Source of the DNA: Nymphaea colorata | Lineage: Eukaryota > Streptophyta > Magnoliopsida > Nymphaeales > Nymphaeaceae | DNA length: 64,000 nucleotides | Direction of reading: 5' to 3' | Assembly (NCBI RefSeq): GCF_008831285.2 | Contig: NC_045150.1 | Span: forward strand, 8,258,001 to 8,322,000 | Shown: one piece after another, positions 35,436-45,970 of the stretch | How positions within the stretch are numbered: the stretch's first letter is position 1 | Layout: every line of letters begins with the position of its first letter | Made by a program: the position numbers and the translations under genes | The notes under the pieces: model-generated | What the model saw: only the letters and a program-made list of their open reading frames with translations | The model's database searches: none | What the model was told of the DNA's origin: nothing

Positions 35436-35740
35436 CTTCAAGCAAGTCCAAGGCTGGCCGATTGAACTCGGAGGAAGTGGCTGCCGATTGAACAGGGAGG
35501 GAGAGGGGGAGAGATTGGATGCGTAGTTCTTTTAAATGGTTGGGGGGAAGGGTGAGATTGTAAAGGGAGGGATTGAACAAGCTTTACCTCACCTCTTTCG
35601 TCTTCTTTCTATTCTTCCATTTCCTTTCCATTCCTCCCAGTTCAGTCGGCCAGCCTTGGACTTCTTCTAAATGGTTGGGGGAAGGGAGAGATTGAAAAGG
35701 GAGGGATTCTCCTGTATGCTCTGCAACTGAGGTTGCAACC

Positions 35741-36082
35741 TCATTTCTTGCTGATTTCCTCCCAACTTGAGACGGGCACAATTTCTCCAATCGATTTGGC
35801 TTCACCCACGGGTGCTGATTGGGAAGGAGCAGCAGTGATAGTGCAGCCACTGAAACTCCCATAGTACTGCTGCAGGAATTGTTGGTGGCTATCTGCTGAA
35901 GGAGGATGGCAGAAAGTGAAGGGGTTTCCTGCTTCACTGAATCAGATGATGGCAATGGCGGCACCTGTAAGAGAGCAGATCTCCTCTGCCTTTTTGAAGA
36001 GATCATTCCTCCTCTTGGAGAAGGTGACGTGCCTCTTTTGCTTTTCTTCAATCATTTCCATCCTAATCCTCTTTTTTCTCAT
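35741..36082 (-). pseudogene. Type I MADS-box copy 8, shared TGA (46-codon mini-MADS)
   Basis: Reads MRKKRIRMEMIEEKQKRHV, then [19 protein letters not shown], and stops with TGA directly after AIAII, leaving 46 codons. Copies 14, 15 and 17 have the same TGA (class A). The unit also lacks the usual tail and inverted start, because a deletion joins 35665 to about 35710. One codon is missing near the C-terminal stop, as in copy 14. Confidence 0.8.
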
Positions 36083-36604
36083 CTTCAAGCAAGTCCAAGG
36101 CTGGCCGATTGAACTGGGAGGAAGTGGCTGCCGATTGAACAGGGAGGGAGAGGGGGAGAGAGTGGCTGCGTAGTTCTTTTAAATGGTTGGGGGAAGGGAG
36201 AGATTGAAAAGGGAGGGATTGAACAAGCTTCACCTCACCTCTTTCGTCTTCTTTCCATTCTTCCATTTCCTTTCCCTTCCTCCCAGTTCAGTCGGCCAGC
36301 CTTGGACTTACTTGAAGATGGAAAAAAAGAGGATTAGCAAGGAAAGGATTGAAGATAAGCAAAATAGGCACTTCCCCTTTCCCATCCTCCCCTTTCATTT
36401 CATCCATCGGTCGATGGCAATGGAATTGACGATGATGACAATGGCGAAAACAAGGCATCGGTCCATGGCAATGGAGGTAGAGAAGTCCAAGAATAACAAG
36501 ATTAATGCTTGAGTCAACCAGGCCTTCCTCCATTGATTGGGCACGGGCCGGCTCCAGGAGAGCCATCAACTTCTCGTGCATGCTTTGCAACTGAGGTTGC
36601 AACC

Positions 36605-36948
36605 TCATTTCTTGCTGATTTCCTCCTCCCAACTTGAGACGGGCACAATTTCTCCAATCGATTTGGCTTCACCCACGGTGCTGATTGGAAAGAAGCAGCA
36701 GTGATGGTGCAGCCACTGGAACTCCCATAGTACTGCCGCAGGAATTGTTGGTGATTATCCGCAGAAGAAGGATGGCAGAAAGTGAAGGGGTTTCCTGCTT
36801 CACTGAAGCAGATGATGACAATAGTGGCACGTGTAAGAGAGCAGATCTCCTCCACCTTTTTGAAGAGATCATTCCTCCTCTTGGAGAAGGTGACATGCCT
36901 CTTTTGCTTATCTTCAATCCTTTCCATGCTAATCCTCTTCTTTCTAAT
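36605..36948 (-). pseudogene. Type I MADS-box copy 9, start codon lost and frame shifted late
   Basis: The usual initiator ATG is ATT here (36946-36948). The next in-frame ATG, at 36927, opens MERIEDKQKRHV. The MADS domain is intact through [15 protein letters not shown] one-base loss in the 'cccacggtgctg' stretch then moves the frame into [10 protein letters not shown], open down to 36514. A 5'-shortened product is possible but would lack the first seven residues. Confidence 0.75.
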
Positions 36949-37515
36949 CTTCAAGCAAGTCCAAGGCTGGCCGATTGAACTGGTAGGAAGTGGCTGATCG
37001 GGGAGGGAGAGGGGCAGAGAGTGGCTGCGTAGTTCTTTTAAATAGTTGGGGGGAAGGGTGGGATTGAAAAGGGAGGGATTGAACAAGCTTCACCTCACCT
37101 CTTTCGTCTTCTTTCCATTCTTCCATTCCATTTCCCTTCCTCCCAGTTCAGTCGGCCAGCCTTGGACTTGCTTGAAGATGGGAAAAAAGAGGATTAACAT
37201 TGAAAAGATTGAAGATAAGCAAAAGTGGCACTTCCCCTTTCCCTTCCTCCCCTTTCATTTCATCCATCGGTCGACGGCAATGAAATTGAAGATGATGACG
37301 ATGGCGAAAACAAGGCATCGGTCGATGGCAATGAAATTGAGGATGATGACGATGGCGAAAACAAAGCATCGGTCCATGGCAATGGAGGTAGAAAAGTCCA
37401 AGAATAACAAGATTAATGCTTGAGTCAACCAGACCTTCCTCCATTGGTTGGGCACGGGCTGGCTCCAGGAGAGCCGCCTCCTTCTCTTGCATGCTCTGCA
37501 ACTGAGGTTACAGCC

Positions 37516-37858
37516 TCATTTCTTGATGATTTCCTCCTCCCAACTTGAGACAGACACAATTTCTCTAATCGATGTGGGTACACCAACGGGTGCTGATTGG
37601 GAAGGAGCAGCAGTGATGGTGCAGCTAGAGCTCCCATAGCACTGCTGCAGGAATTGTTGGTGACTATCCGCAGAAGGAGGATGGCAGAAAGTGAAGGGAT
37701 TTCCTGCTTCACTGAAGCAGATGCTGGCAATGGTGGCACCTGTAAGAGATCAGATCTCCTCTGCCTTTTTGAAGAGATCATTCCTCCATTTTGAAAAAGG
37801 TGACGTGACCCTTTTCCTTATCTTCAATCCTTTCCATGCTAATCCTCTTTTTTCTCAT
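37516..37858 (-). pseudogene. Type I MADS-box copy 10, class B frameshift
   Basis: Same +1 change after QKRVT-like codons as copies 4, 6 and 12, followed by the conserved domain out of frame (ATNNSC... in the shifted frame). It also has local differences around the Ala/Leu-rich C-terminal part and a 3-base loss there. Confidence 0.75.
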
Positions 37859-38424
37859 CTTCAAGCAAGTCCACGGCTGGCCGATTGAACTGGGAGAAAG
37901 TGGCTGCCGATTGAACAGGGAGGGAGAGGGGGAGAGAGTGGCTGCGTAGTTCTTTTGTATGGTTGGGGGGAAGAGTGGGATTGAAAAGGGAGGGATTGAA
38001 CAAGCTTCACCTCACCTCTTTCGTCTTCTTTCCATTCTTCTATTCCCTTTCCCTTCCTCCCAGTTCAGTCGGCCAGTCTTGGACTTGCTTGAAGATGGGA
38101 AAAAAGAGGATTAGCATGGAAAGAATTGAAGATAAGCAAAAGAGGCACTTCCCCTTTTCCTTCCTCCCCTTTCATTTCATCCTTCGGTCGACGGTAATGG
38201 AATTGAGGATGATGACGATGGCGAAAACAAGGCATCGGTCGATGGCAATGGAATTGAGGATGATAACGATGGCGAAAACAAAGATGGCAATGGAGGTAGA
38301 AAAGTCCAAGAATAACAAGATTAATGCTTGAGTCAACCATGCCTTCCTCCATTGATTGGGCACGGGCTGGCTCCAGGAGAGCCACCTCCTTCTCCTGCAT
38401 TGCTCTGCAACTGAGGTTGCAACG

Positions 38425-38573
38425 TCATTTCTTGTTGATTTCCTCCTCCCAACTTCAGACAGACACAATTTCTCCAATCGATTTGGCTTCACCCACGGGT
38501 GCTGATTGGGAAGGAGCAGTGATGGTGCAGCCACTAGAACTCGCATAGTACTGCCGCAGGAATTGTTGGTTGC
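38425..38573 (-). pseudogene. Type I MADS-box copy 11, C-terminal fragment only
   Basis: Only the part from HQQFLRQYYA to the usual TGA remains. At about 38574 it is joined directly to a tail minisatellite piece ('gacgatggcgaaaacaaag'). The MADS domain and start region are missing, the footprint of an unequal recombination event. Confidence 0.85.
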
Positions 38574-38733
38574 TGACGATGGCGAAAACAAAGATGGCAA
38601 TGGAGGTATAGAAGTCCAAGAATAATAAGATTAATGCTTGAGTCAACCAGGCCTTCCTCAATTGGTTGGGCACGGGCCGGCTCTCGGAGAGCCGCCTCCT
38701 TCTCCTGCATGCTCTGGAACTGAGGTTGCAACC

Positions 38734-39079
38734 TCATTTCTTGCTGATTTCCTCCTTCCAACTTGAGACGGGCACAATTTCTCCAATCGATTTGGCTTCA
38801 CCCAAGGGTGCTGATTGGGAAGGAGCAGCAATGATGGTGGAGCCACTGGAACTCCCATAGTACTGTCGCATAAATTGTTGGTGGCTATCCGCAGAAGGAG
38901 GATGACAGAATGTGAAGGGGTTTCCAGCTTCACTGAAGCAGATGATGGCAATGGTGGCACCTGTAAGAGTACAGATCTCCTTCGCCTTTTTGAACAGATC
39001 ATTCCTCCATTTTGAAAGAGGTGACATGACTCTTTTGCTTATCTTCAATCATTTCCATGCTAATCCTCTTTTTTCTCAT
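38734..39079 (-). pseudogene. Type I MADS-box copy 12, class B frameshift
   Basis: Starts MRKKRISMEMIEDKQKSHV-like and carries the class B change near 39005, reading TTTCAAAATGG. The downstream frame ([19 protein letters not shown]... to SWKEEISKK) is open but disconnected from the initiator. Confidence 0.78.
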
Positions 39080-39634
39080 CTTCAAGCAAGTCCAAGGCTG
39101 ACCGATTGAATTGGGAGGAAGTGGCTGCCGATTGAACAAGGAGGGAGAGGGGGAGAGAGTGGCTGCGTAGTTCTTTTAAATGGTTGGGTGGAAGAGTGGG
39201 ATTGAAAAGGGAGGGATTGAACAAGCTTTTCACCTCACCTCTTTCGTCTTCTTTCCATTCTTCCATTCCCTTTCCCTTCCTCGGAGTTCAGTCGGCCAGC
39301 CTTGGACTTACTTGAAGATGGGGAAAAAGAGGATTACCATGAAAAGGATTAAAGATAAGCAAAATAGGCACTTCCCCTTTCCCTTCCTCCCCTTTCATTT
39401 CATCCATCGGTCGATGGCAATGGAATTGAGGATGATGACGATGGCGAAAACAAGGCATCGGTCGATGGCAATGGAATTGAGGATGATGACGATGACGAAA
39501 ACAAAGCATCGGTCCATGGCAATGGAGGTAGAGAAGTCCAAGAATAACAAGATTAATGCTTGAGTCAACCACACGGGCCGGCGCCAGGAGAGCCATCTCC
39601 TTCTCCTGCATGCTCTGCAACTGAGGTTGCAACC

Positions 39635-39979
39635 TCATTTCTTGCTGATTTCCTCCTCCCAACTTGAGACGGGCACAATTTCTCCAATCGATTTAGCTTC
39701 ACCCACGGGTGCTGATTGGGAAGGAGCAGCAGTGATGGTGCAGTCACTGGAACTCCCATAGTACTGCCGCAGGAATTGCTGGTGGCTATCCGCAGAAGTA
39801 GGATGGCAGAAAGTGAAGGGGTTTCCTGCTTCATCGAAGTAGATGATGGCAATGGTGGCACGTGTAAGAGAGCAGATCTCCTCCGCCTTTTTGAAGAGAT
39901 CATTCTTCCTCTTGGAGAAGGTGACGTGCCTCTTTTGCTTATCTTCAATCCTTTCCATGCTAATCCTCTTTTTTATCAT
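39635..39979 (-). CDS. Type I MADS-box protein, copy 13 (114 aa, open)
   Basis: Intact frame: [52 protein letters not shown], ending SWEEEISKK. SKRK replaces SKRR, a conservative change at a DNA-contacting position. It shares the TRAT and IIYF features with copy 19 and so is probably closely related to it. Confidence 0.75.
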   Translation of the reverse strand: MIKKRISMERIEDKQKRHVTFSKRKNDLFKKAEEICSLTRATIAIIYFDEAGNPFTFCHPTSADSHQQFLRQYYGSSSDCTITAAPSQSAPVGEAKSIGEIVPVSSWEEEISKK

Positions 39980-40544
39980 CTTCAAGCAAGTCCAAGGCTG
40001 GCCGATTGAACTGGGAGGAAGTGGCTGCCGATTGAACAGGGAGGGAGAGGGGGAGAGAGTGGCTGCGTAGTTCTTTTAAATGGTTGGGTGGAAGAGTGGG
40101 ATTGAAAAGGGAGGGATTGAACAAGCTTCACCTCACCTCTTTCGTCTTCTTTCCATTCTTCCATTCCTTTTCCCTTCCTCCCAGTTCAGTCGGCCAGCCT
40201 TGGACTTGCTTGAAGATGGGAAAAAAGAGGATTAGCATGGAAAGGATTGAAGATAAGCAAAAGAGGCACTTCCCCTTTCCCTTCCTCCTCTTTAATTTCA
40301 TCCATCGGTCGATAGCAATGGAATTGAGGATGATGACGATGGCGAAAACAAGGCATCGGTCGATGGCAATGGAATTGAGGATGATGACGATGGCGAAAAC
40401 AAAGATGGCAATGGAGGTAGAGAAGTCCAAGAATAATAAGATTAATGCTTGAGTCAACCAGGCCTTCCTCCATTGGTTGGGCATGGGTCGGCTATCGGAG
40501 AGTCGCCTTCTTCTCCTGCATGCTCTGCAACTGAGGTTGCAACC

Positions 40545-40886
40545 TCATTTCTTGCTGATTTCCTTCCAACTTGAGACGGACACAATTTCTCCAATCGATT
40601 TGGCTTCACCCACGGGTGCTGATTGGGAAGGAGCAGCAGTGATAGTGCAGCCACTGAAACTCCCATAGTACTGCTGCAGGAATTGTTGGTGGCTATCTGC
40701 TGAAGGAGGATGGCAGAAAGTGAAGGGGTTTCCTGCTTCACTGAATCAGATGATGGCAATGGCGGCACCTGTAAGAGAGCAGATCTCCTCTGCCTTTTTG
40801 AAGAGATCATTCCTCCTCTTGGAGAAGGTGACGTGCCTCTTTTGCTTTTCTTCAATCATTTCCATCCTAATCCTCTTTTTTCTCAT
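40545..40886 (-). pseudogene. Type I MADS-box copy 14, class A TGA
   Basis: Near-identical to copy 8: MRKKRIRMEMIEEKQ, TGA at 40746-40748 after AIAII, and the same missing codon near the C-terminal stop. Copies 8 and 14 thus appear to be products of one recent duplication, now 4.8 kb apart. Confidence 0.8.
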
Positions 40887-41449
40887 CTTCAAGCAAGTCC
40901 AAGGCTGGCCGATTGAACTGGGAGGAAGTGGCTGCCGATTGAACAGGGAGGGAGAGGGGGAGAGAGTGGCTGCGTAGTTCTTTTAAATGGTTGGGGAAGG
41001 GAGAGATTGAAAAGGGAGGGATTGAACAAGCTTCACCTCACCTCTTTCGTCTTCTTTCCATTCTTCCATTCCCTTTCCCTTCCTCCCAGTTCAGTCGGCC
41101 AGCCTTGGACTTGCTTGAAGATGGGAAAAAAAAGGATTAGCATGGAAAGGATTGAAGACAAGCAAAAGTGGCACTTCCCCTTTCCCTTCCTCCCCTTTCA
41201 TTTCATCCATCGGTCGATGGCAATGGAATTGAGGATGATGACGATGACGAAAACACGGCATCGGTCGATGGCAATGGAATTGAGGATGATGACGATGGCG
41301 AAAACAAAGATGGCAATGGAGGTATAGAAGTCCAATAATAATAAGATTAATACTTGAGTCAACCAGGCCTTCCTCCATTGGTTGGGCACGGGCCGGCTCC
41401 CGGAGAGCCGCCTTCTTCTCCTGCATGCTCTGCAACTGAGGTTGCAACC

Positions 41450-41794
41450 TCATTTCTTGCTGATTTCCTCCTCCCAACTTGAGACGGGCACAATTTCTCC
41501 AATGGATTTGGCTTCACCCACGGGTGCTGATTGGGAAGGAGCAGCAGTGATAGTGCAGCCACTGAAACTCCCATAGTACTGCTGCAGGAATTGTTGGTGG
41601 CTATCCGCTGAAGGAGGATGGCAGAAAGTGAAGGGGTTTCCTGCTTCACTGAATCAGATGATGGCAATGGTGGCACCTGTAAGAGAGCAGATCTCCTCTG
41701 CCTTTTTGAAGAGATCATTCCTCCTCTTGGAGAAGGTGACGTGCCTCTTTTGCTTTTCTTCAATCCTTTCCATCCTAATCCTCTTTTTTCTCAT
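41450..41794 (-). pseudogene. Type I MADS-box copy 15, class A TGA
   Basis: Begins MRKKRIRMERIEEKQKRHV and has the shared TGA at 41654-41656. It differs from copies 8 and 14 in MER for MEM and in retaining the C-terminal codon they lack. Confidence 0.8.
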
Positions 41795-42358
41795 CTTCGA
41801 GCAAGTCCAAGGCTGGCCGATTGAACTGGGAGGAAGTGGCTGCCGATTGAACAGGGAGGGAGAGGGGGAGAGAGTGGCTGCGTAGTTCTTTTAAATGGTT
41901 GGGGGAAGGGTGAGATTGTAAAGGGAGGGATTGAACAAGCTTTACCTCACCTCTTTTGTCTTCTTTCCATTCTTCCATTTCCTTTCCCTTCCTCCCAGTT
42001 CAGTCGGTCAGCCTTGGACTTGCTTGAAGATGGGAAAAAAGAGGATTAACATTGAAAAGATTGAAGATAAGCAAAAGTGGCACTTCCCCTTTCCCTTCCT
42101 CCCCTTTCATTTCATCCATCGGTTGATGGCAATGGAATTGAGGATGATGACGATGGCGAAAACAAGGCATCGGTCGATGGCAATGGAATTGAGGATGATG
42201 ACGATGGCGAAAACAAAGATGGCAATGGAGGTAGAGAAGTCCAAGAATAATAAGATTAATGCTTGAGTCAACCAGGCCTTCCTCCATTGGTTGGGCATGG
42301 GCCGGCTATCGGAGAGCCGCCTTCTTCTCCTGCATGCTCTGCAACTGAGGTTGCAACC

Positions 42359-42703
42359 TCATTTTTTGCTGATTTCCTCCTCCCAACTTGAGACGGGCAC
42401 AATTTCTCCAATCGATTTGGCTTCACCCACGGGTGCTGATTGGGAAGGAGCAGCAGTGATAGTGCTGCCACTGGAACTCCCATAGTACTGCTGCAGGAAT
42501 TGTTGGTGGCTATCTGCTGAAGGAGGATGGCAGAAAGTGAAGGGGTTTCCTGCTTCACTGAAGCAGATGATGGCAATGGTGGCACCTGTAAGAGAGCAGA
42601 TCTCCTCTGCCTTTTTGAAGAGATCATTCCTCCTCTTGGAGATGGTGACGTGCCTTTTTTGCTTTTCTTCAATCCTTTCCATCTTAATCCTCTTTTTTCT
42701 CAT
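42359..42703 (-). CDS. Type I MADS-box protein, copy 16 (114 aa, open)
   Basis: Intact frame: [66 protein letters not shown], ending SWEEEISKK. Ile replaces Phe in TFSKRR. Its closest relative is copy 18, which shares TISKRR but is broken. Confidence 0.75.
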   Translation of the reverse strand: MRKKRIKMERIEEKQKRHVTISKRRNDLFKKAEEICSLTGATIAIICFSEAGNPFTFCHPPSADSHQQFLQQYYGSSSGSTITAAPSQSAPVGEAKSIGEIVPVSSWEEEISKK

Positions 42704-43268
42704 CTTCAAGCAAGTCCAAGGCTGGCCGATTGAACTGGGAGGAAGTGGCTGCCGATTGAACAGGGAGGGAGAGGGGGAGAGAGTGGCTGCGTAGTTCTTT
42801 TAAATGGTTGGGTGGAAGAGTGGGATTGAAAAGGGAGGGATTGAACAAGCTTCACCTCACCTCTTTCGTCTTCTTTCCATTCTTCCATTCCCTTTCCCTT
42901 CCTCCCAGTTCAGTCGCCCAGCCTTGGACTTGCTTGAAGATGGAAAAAAAGAGGATTAACATGAAAAGGATTGAAGATAAGCAAAAGAGACACTTCCCCT
43001 TTCCCTTCCTCCTCTTTAATTTCATCCATCGGTCGATAGCAATGGAATTGAGGATGATGACGATGGCGAAAACAAGGCATCGGTCGATGGCAATGGAATT
43101 GAGGATGATGACGATGGCGAAAACAAAGATGGCAATGGAGGTAGAGAAGTCCAAGAATAATAAGATTAATGCTTGAGTCAACCAGGCCTTCCTCCATTGG
43201 TTGGGCATGGGCCGGCTATCGGAGAGCCGCCTTCTTCTCCTGCATGCTCTGCAACTGAGGTTGCAACC

Positions 43269-43613
43269 TCATTTTTTGCTGATTTCCTCCTCCCAACTTG
43301 AGACGGGCACAATTTCTCCAATCGATTTGGCTTCACCCACGGGTGCTGATTGGGAAGGAGCAGCAGTGATAGTGCAGCCACTGAAACTCCCATAGTACTG
43401 CTGCAGGAATTGTTGGTGGCTATCTGCTGAAGGAGGATGGCAGAAAGTGAAGGGGTTTCCTGCTTCACTGAATCAGATGATGGCAATGGCGGCACCTGTA
43501 AGAGAGCAGATCTCCTCTGCCTTTTTGAAGAGATCATTCCTCCTCTTGGAGAAGGTGACGTGCATCTTTTGCTTTTCTTCAATCATTTCCATCCTAATCC
43601 TCTTTTTTCTCAT
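43269..43613 (-). pseudogene. Type I MADS-box copy 17, class A TGA
   Basis: Reads MRKKRIRMEMIEEKQKMHV-like with TGA at 43473-43475 after AIAII. It shares the MEM variant with copies 8 and 14. Its C-terminal end has 'KK' encoded by a longer A-run, as in copy 16. Confidence 0.78.
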
Positions 43614-44177
43614 CTTCAAGCAAGTCCAAGGCTGGCCGATTGAACTGGGAGGAAGTGGCTGCCGATTGAACAGGGAGGGAGAGGGGGAGAGAGTGGCTGC
43701 GTAGTTCTTTTAAATGGTTGGGGGAAGGGAGAGATTGAAAAGGGAGGGATTGAACAAGCTTCACCTCACCTCTTTCGTCTTCTTTCCATTCTTCCATTCC
43801 CTTTCCCTTCCTCCCAGTTCAGTCGGCCAGCCTTGGACTTACTTGAAGATGGGAAAAAAGAGGATTAGCATGAAAAGGATTGAAGATAAGCAAAATAGGC
43901 ACTTCCCCTTTTCCTTCCTCCCCTTTCATTTCATCCATCGGTCGATGGCAATGAAATTGAGGATGATGATGATGGCGAAAACAAGGCATCGGTCGATGGC
44001 AATGGAATTGAGGATGATGACGATGACGAAAACAAAGATGGGAATGGAGGTAGAGAAGTCCAAGAATAATAAGATTAATGCTTGAGTCAACGAGGCTTTC
44101 CTCCATTGGTTGGGCATGGGCCGGCTCTCGGAGAGCCGCCTTCTTCTCCTGCATGCTCTGCAACTCAGGTTGCAACC

Positions 44178-44522
44178 TCATTTCTTGCTGATTTCATCCT
44201 CCCAACTTGAGACGGGCACAATTTCTCCAATCGATTTGGCTTCACCCACGGGTGCTGATTGGGAAGGAGCAGCAGTGATAGTGCAGCCACTGGAACTCCC
44301 ATAGTACTGCTGCAGGAATTGTTGGTGGCTATCTGCTGAAGGAGGATGGCAGAAAGTGAAGGGGTTTCGTGCTTCACTGAAGCAGATGATGGCAATGGTG
44401 GCACCTGTAAGAGAGCAGATCTCCTATGCCTTTTTGAAGAGATCATTCCTCCTCTTGGAGATGGTGACGTGCCTTTTTTGCTTTTCTTCAATCCTTTCCA
44501 TCCTAATCCTCTTTTTTCTCAT
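44178..44522 (-). pseudogene. Type I MADS-box copy 18, private nonsense codon
   Basis: Begins MRKKRIRMERIEEKQKRHV and [13 protein letters not shown], then has TAG (44424-44426) in place of the next Glu codon. A Gly-to-Arg change follows later (FSEARNP). The rest is open to the usual end. The lesion is not seen in any other copy. Confidence 0.8.
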
Positions 44523-45081
44523 CTTCAAGCAAGTCCAAGGCTGGCCGATTAAAGTGGGAGGAAGTGGCTGCCGATTGAAGAGGGAGGGAGAGGGGGAGAG
44601 AGTGGCTGCGTAGTTCTTTTAAATTGTTGGGGGGAAAGGTGGGATTGAAAAGGGAGGGATTGAACAAGCTTCACCTCACCTCTTTCGTCTTCTTTCCATT
44701 CTTCCATTCCCTTTCCCTTCCTCCCAGTTCAGTCGGCCAGCCTTGGACTTCGAAGATGGGATAGCATGGAAGGATTGAAGATAAGCAAAATAGGCACTTC
44801 CCCTTTCCCTTCCTCCCCTTTCATTTCATCCATCGGTCGATGGCAATGGAATTGAGGATGATGACGATAGCGAAAACAAGGCATCGGTCGATGGCAATGG
44901 AATTGAGGATGATGACGATGGCGAAAACAATGCATCGGTCCATGGCAATGGAGTTAGAGAAGTCCAAGAATAACAAGATTAATGCTTGAGTCAACCAGGC
45001 CTTCCTCCATTGATTGGGCACGGGCCGGCTCCAGGAGAGCCACCTCCTTCTCCTGCATGCTCTGCAACTGAGGTTGCAACT

Positions 45082-45426
45082 TCATTTCTTGTTGATTTCC
45101 TCCTCCCAACTTGAGACGGACACAATTTCTCCAATCGATTTGGCTTCACCCACGGGTGCTGATTGGGAAGGAGCAGCAGTGATGGTGCAGCCACTGGAAC
45201 TCCCATAGTACTGCCGCAAGAATTGCTGGTGGCTATCCGTAGAAGTAGGATGGCAGAAAGTGAATGGGTTTCCTGCTTCACCGAAGTAGATGATGGCAAT
45301 GGCGGCACGTGTAAGAGAGCAGATCTCTTCCGCCTTTTTGAAGAGATCATTCCTCCTCTTGGAGAAGGTGACGTGCCTCTTTTGCTTATCTTCAATCCTT
45401 TCCATGCTAATCCTCTTTTTTCTCAT
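45082..45426 (-). CDS. Type I MADS-box protein, copy 19 (114 aa, open)
   Basis: Last unit of the array and intact: [52 protein letters not shown], ending SWEEEINKK. It abuts the right array edge. Its divergent partner start at 45663 is no longer open for the whole decoy frame. Confidence 0.75.
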   Translation of the reverse strand: MRKKRISMERIEDKQKRHVTFSKRRNDLFKKAEEICSLTRAAIAIIYFGEAGNPFTFCHPTSTDSHQQFLRQYYGSSSGCTITAAPSQSAPVGEAKSIGEIVSVSSWEEEINKK

Positions 45427-45743
45427 CTTCAAGCAAGTCCAAGGCTGGCCGATAGAACTGGAAGGAAGTGGCTGTCGATTGAACAGGGAGGGAGAGAAGC
45501 AGAGAGTGGCTGCGTAGTTCTTTTAAATAGTTGGGGAGAAGGGTGGGATTGAAAAGGGAGGGATTGAACAAGCTTCACCTCACCTCTTTCGTCTTCTTTC
45601 CATTCTTCCATTCCTTTTCCCTTCCTCCCAGTTCAGTCGGCCGGCCTTGGACTTGCTTGTAGATGGGAAAAAAGAGGATTAACATGGAAAGGATTGAAGA
45701 TAAGCAAAAGAGACACTTTCCCTTTCCCTTCCTCCCCTTTCAT

Positions 45744-45970
45744 TTCATCCATCGGTCGATGGCAATGGAATTGAAGATGATGACGATGACGAAACAAGGC
45801 ATCGGTCGATGGCAATGGAATTGAGGATGATGACGATGGCGAAAACAAAGCATCGGTCCATGGCAATGGAATTGAGGATGATGACGATGGCGAAAACAAG
45901 GCATCGGTCGATGGCAATGGAATTGAGGATGATGACGATGGCAAAAACGAAGCATCGGTCCATGGCAATG
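45744..45970. repeat. 51-bp minisatellite, four copies (array right end)
   Basis: Unit: GATGGCAATGGAATTGAGG followed by ATGATGACGATGGCGAAAAC and ~12 bases ending in CATCGGTC, 51 bases or 17 codons. Most array units have two copies; this terminal one has four. The frame-neutral length keeps three frames open: basic/Met-rich (MAMELRMMTMAKTKHRS), acidic (DGNGIEDDDDGENKASV) and, on the other strand, hydrophobic (VFAIVIILNSIAIDRCL). Confidence 0.85.

Larger units (their letters stand above)
29688..44085. repeat. Family of 'decoy' frames: MADS N-terminus fused to a repeat tail
   Basis: Each frame starts with M(G/R/E)KKRIxMxRIEDKQKRH, a copy of the first ~18 MADS residues. It then runs into FPFPFLPFHFIHRS, one to two 17-aa repeats (MAMELRMMTMAKTKHRS type) and a common end EVEKSKNNKINA or EVEKSKNNNN. 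Minus strand: 29927-29688, 30862-30623. Plus strand: 31099-31338, 32034-32279, 32950-33210, 33860-34066, 34762-34998, 36318-36512, 37178-37423, 38095-38331, 39318-39563, 40216-40452, 41121-41327, 42030-42266, 42940-43176, 43849-44085. Lengths are 64-86 aa. Two more (44757 and 45663) are broken. The fusion lacks the SKRR helix and dimerisation strands. No codon-level evidence for translation is available, and these may simply be consequences of an inverted duplication. Confidence 0.7.

Noticed and set aside
36514-37086. 190-codon frame running from the spacer through copy 9
   Set aside because: It starts at a TTG. The upstream part is leader sequence, and the C-terminal part is a frame shift into the second frame, so it is not a novel fused gene.
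31362-45395. Recurrent ~134-codon frames on the minus strand in a second frame of the MADS units (ending GAGPCPTNGGRPG)
   Set aside because: They overlap the MADS frame out of register and most lack an ATG at the family start. Their conservation follows from the near-identity of the units, and the translation has no recognisable domain.
31534-45552. Recurrent ~97-codon frames antisense to the MADS domain ([14 protein letters not shown] type)
   Set aside because: Direct antisense shadows of the conserved MADS codons, kept open by composition; no independent evidence.
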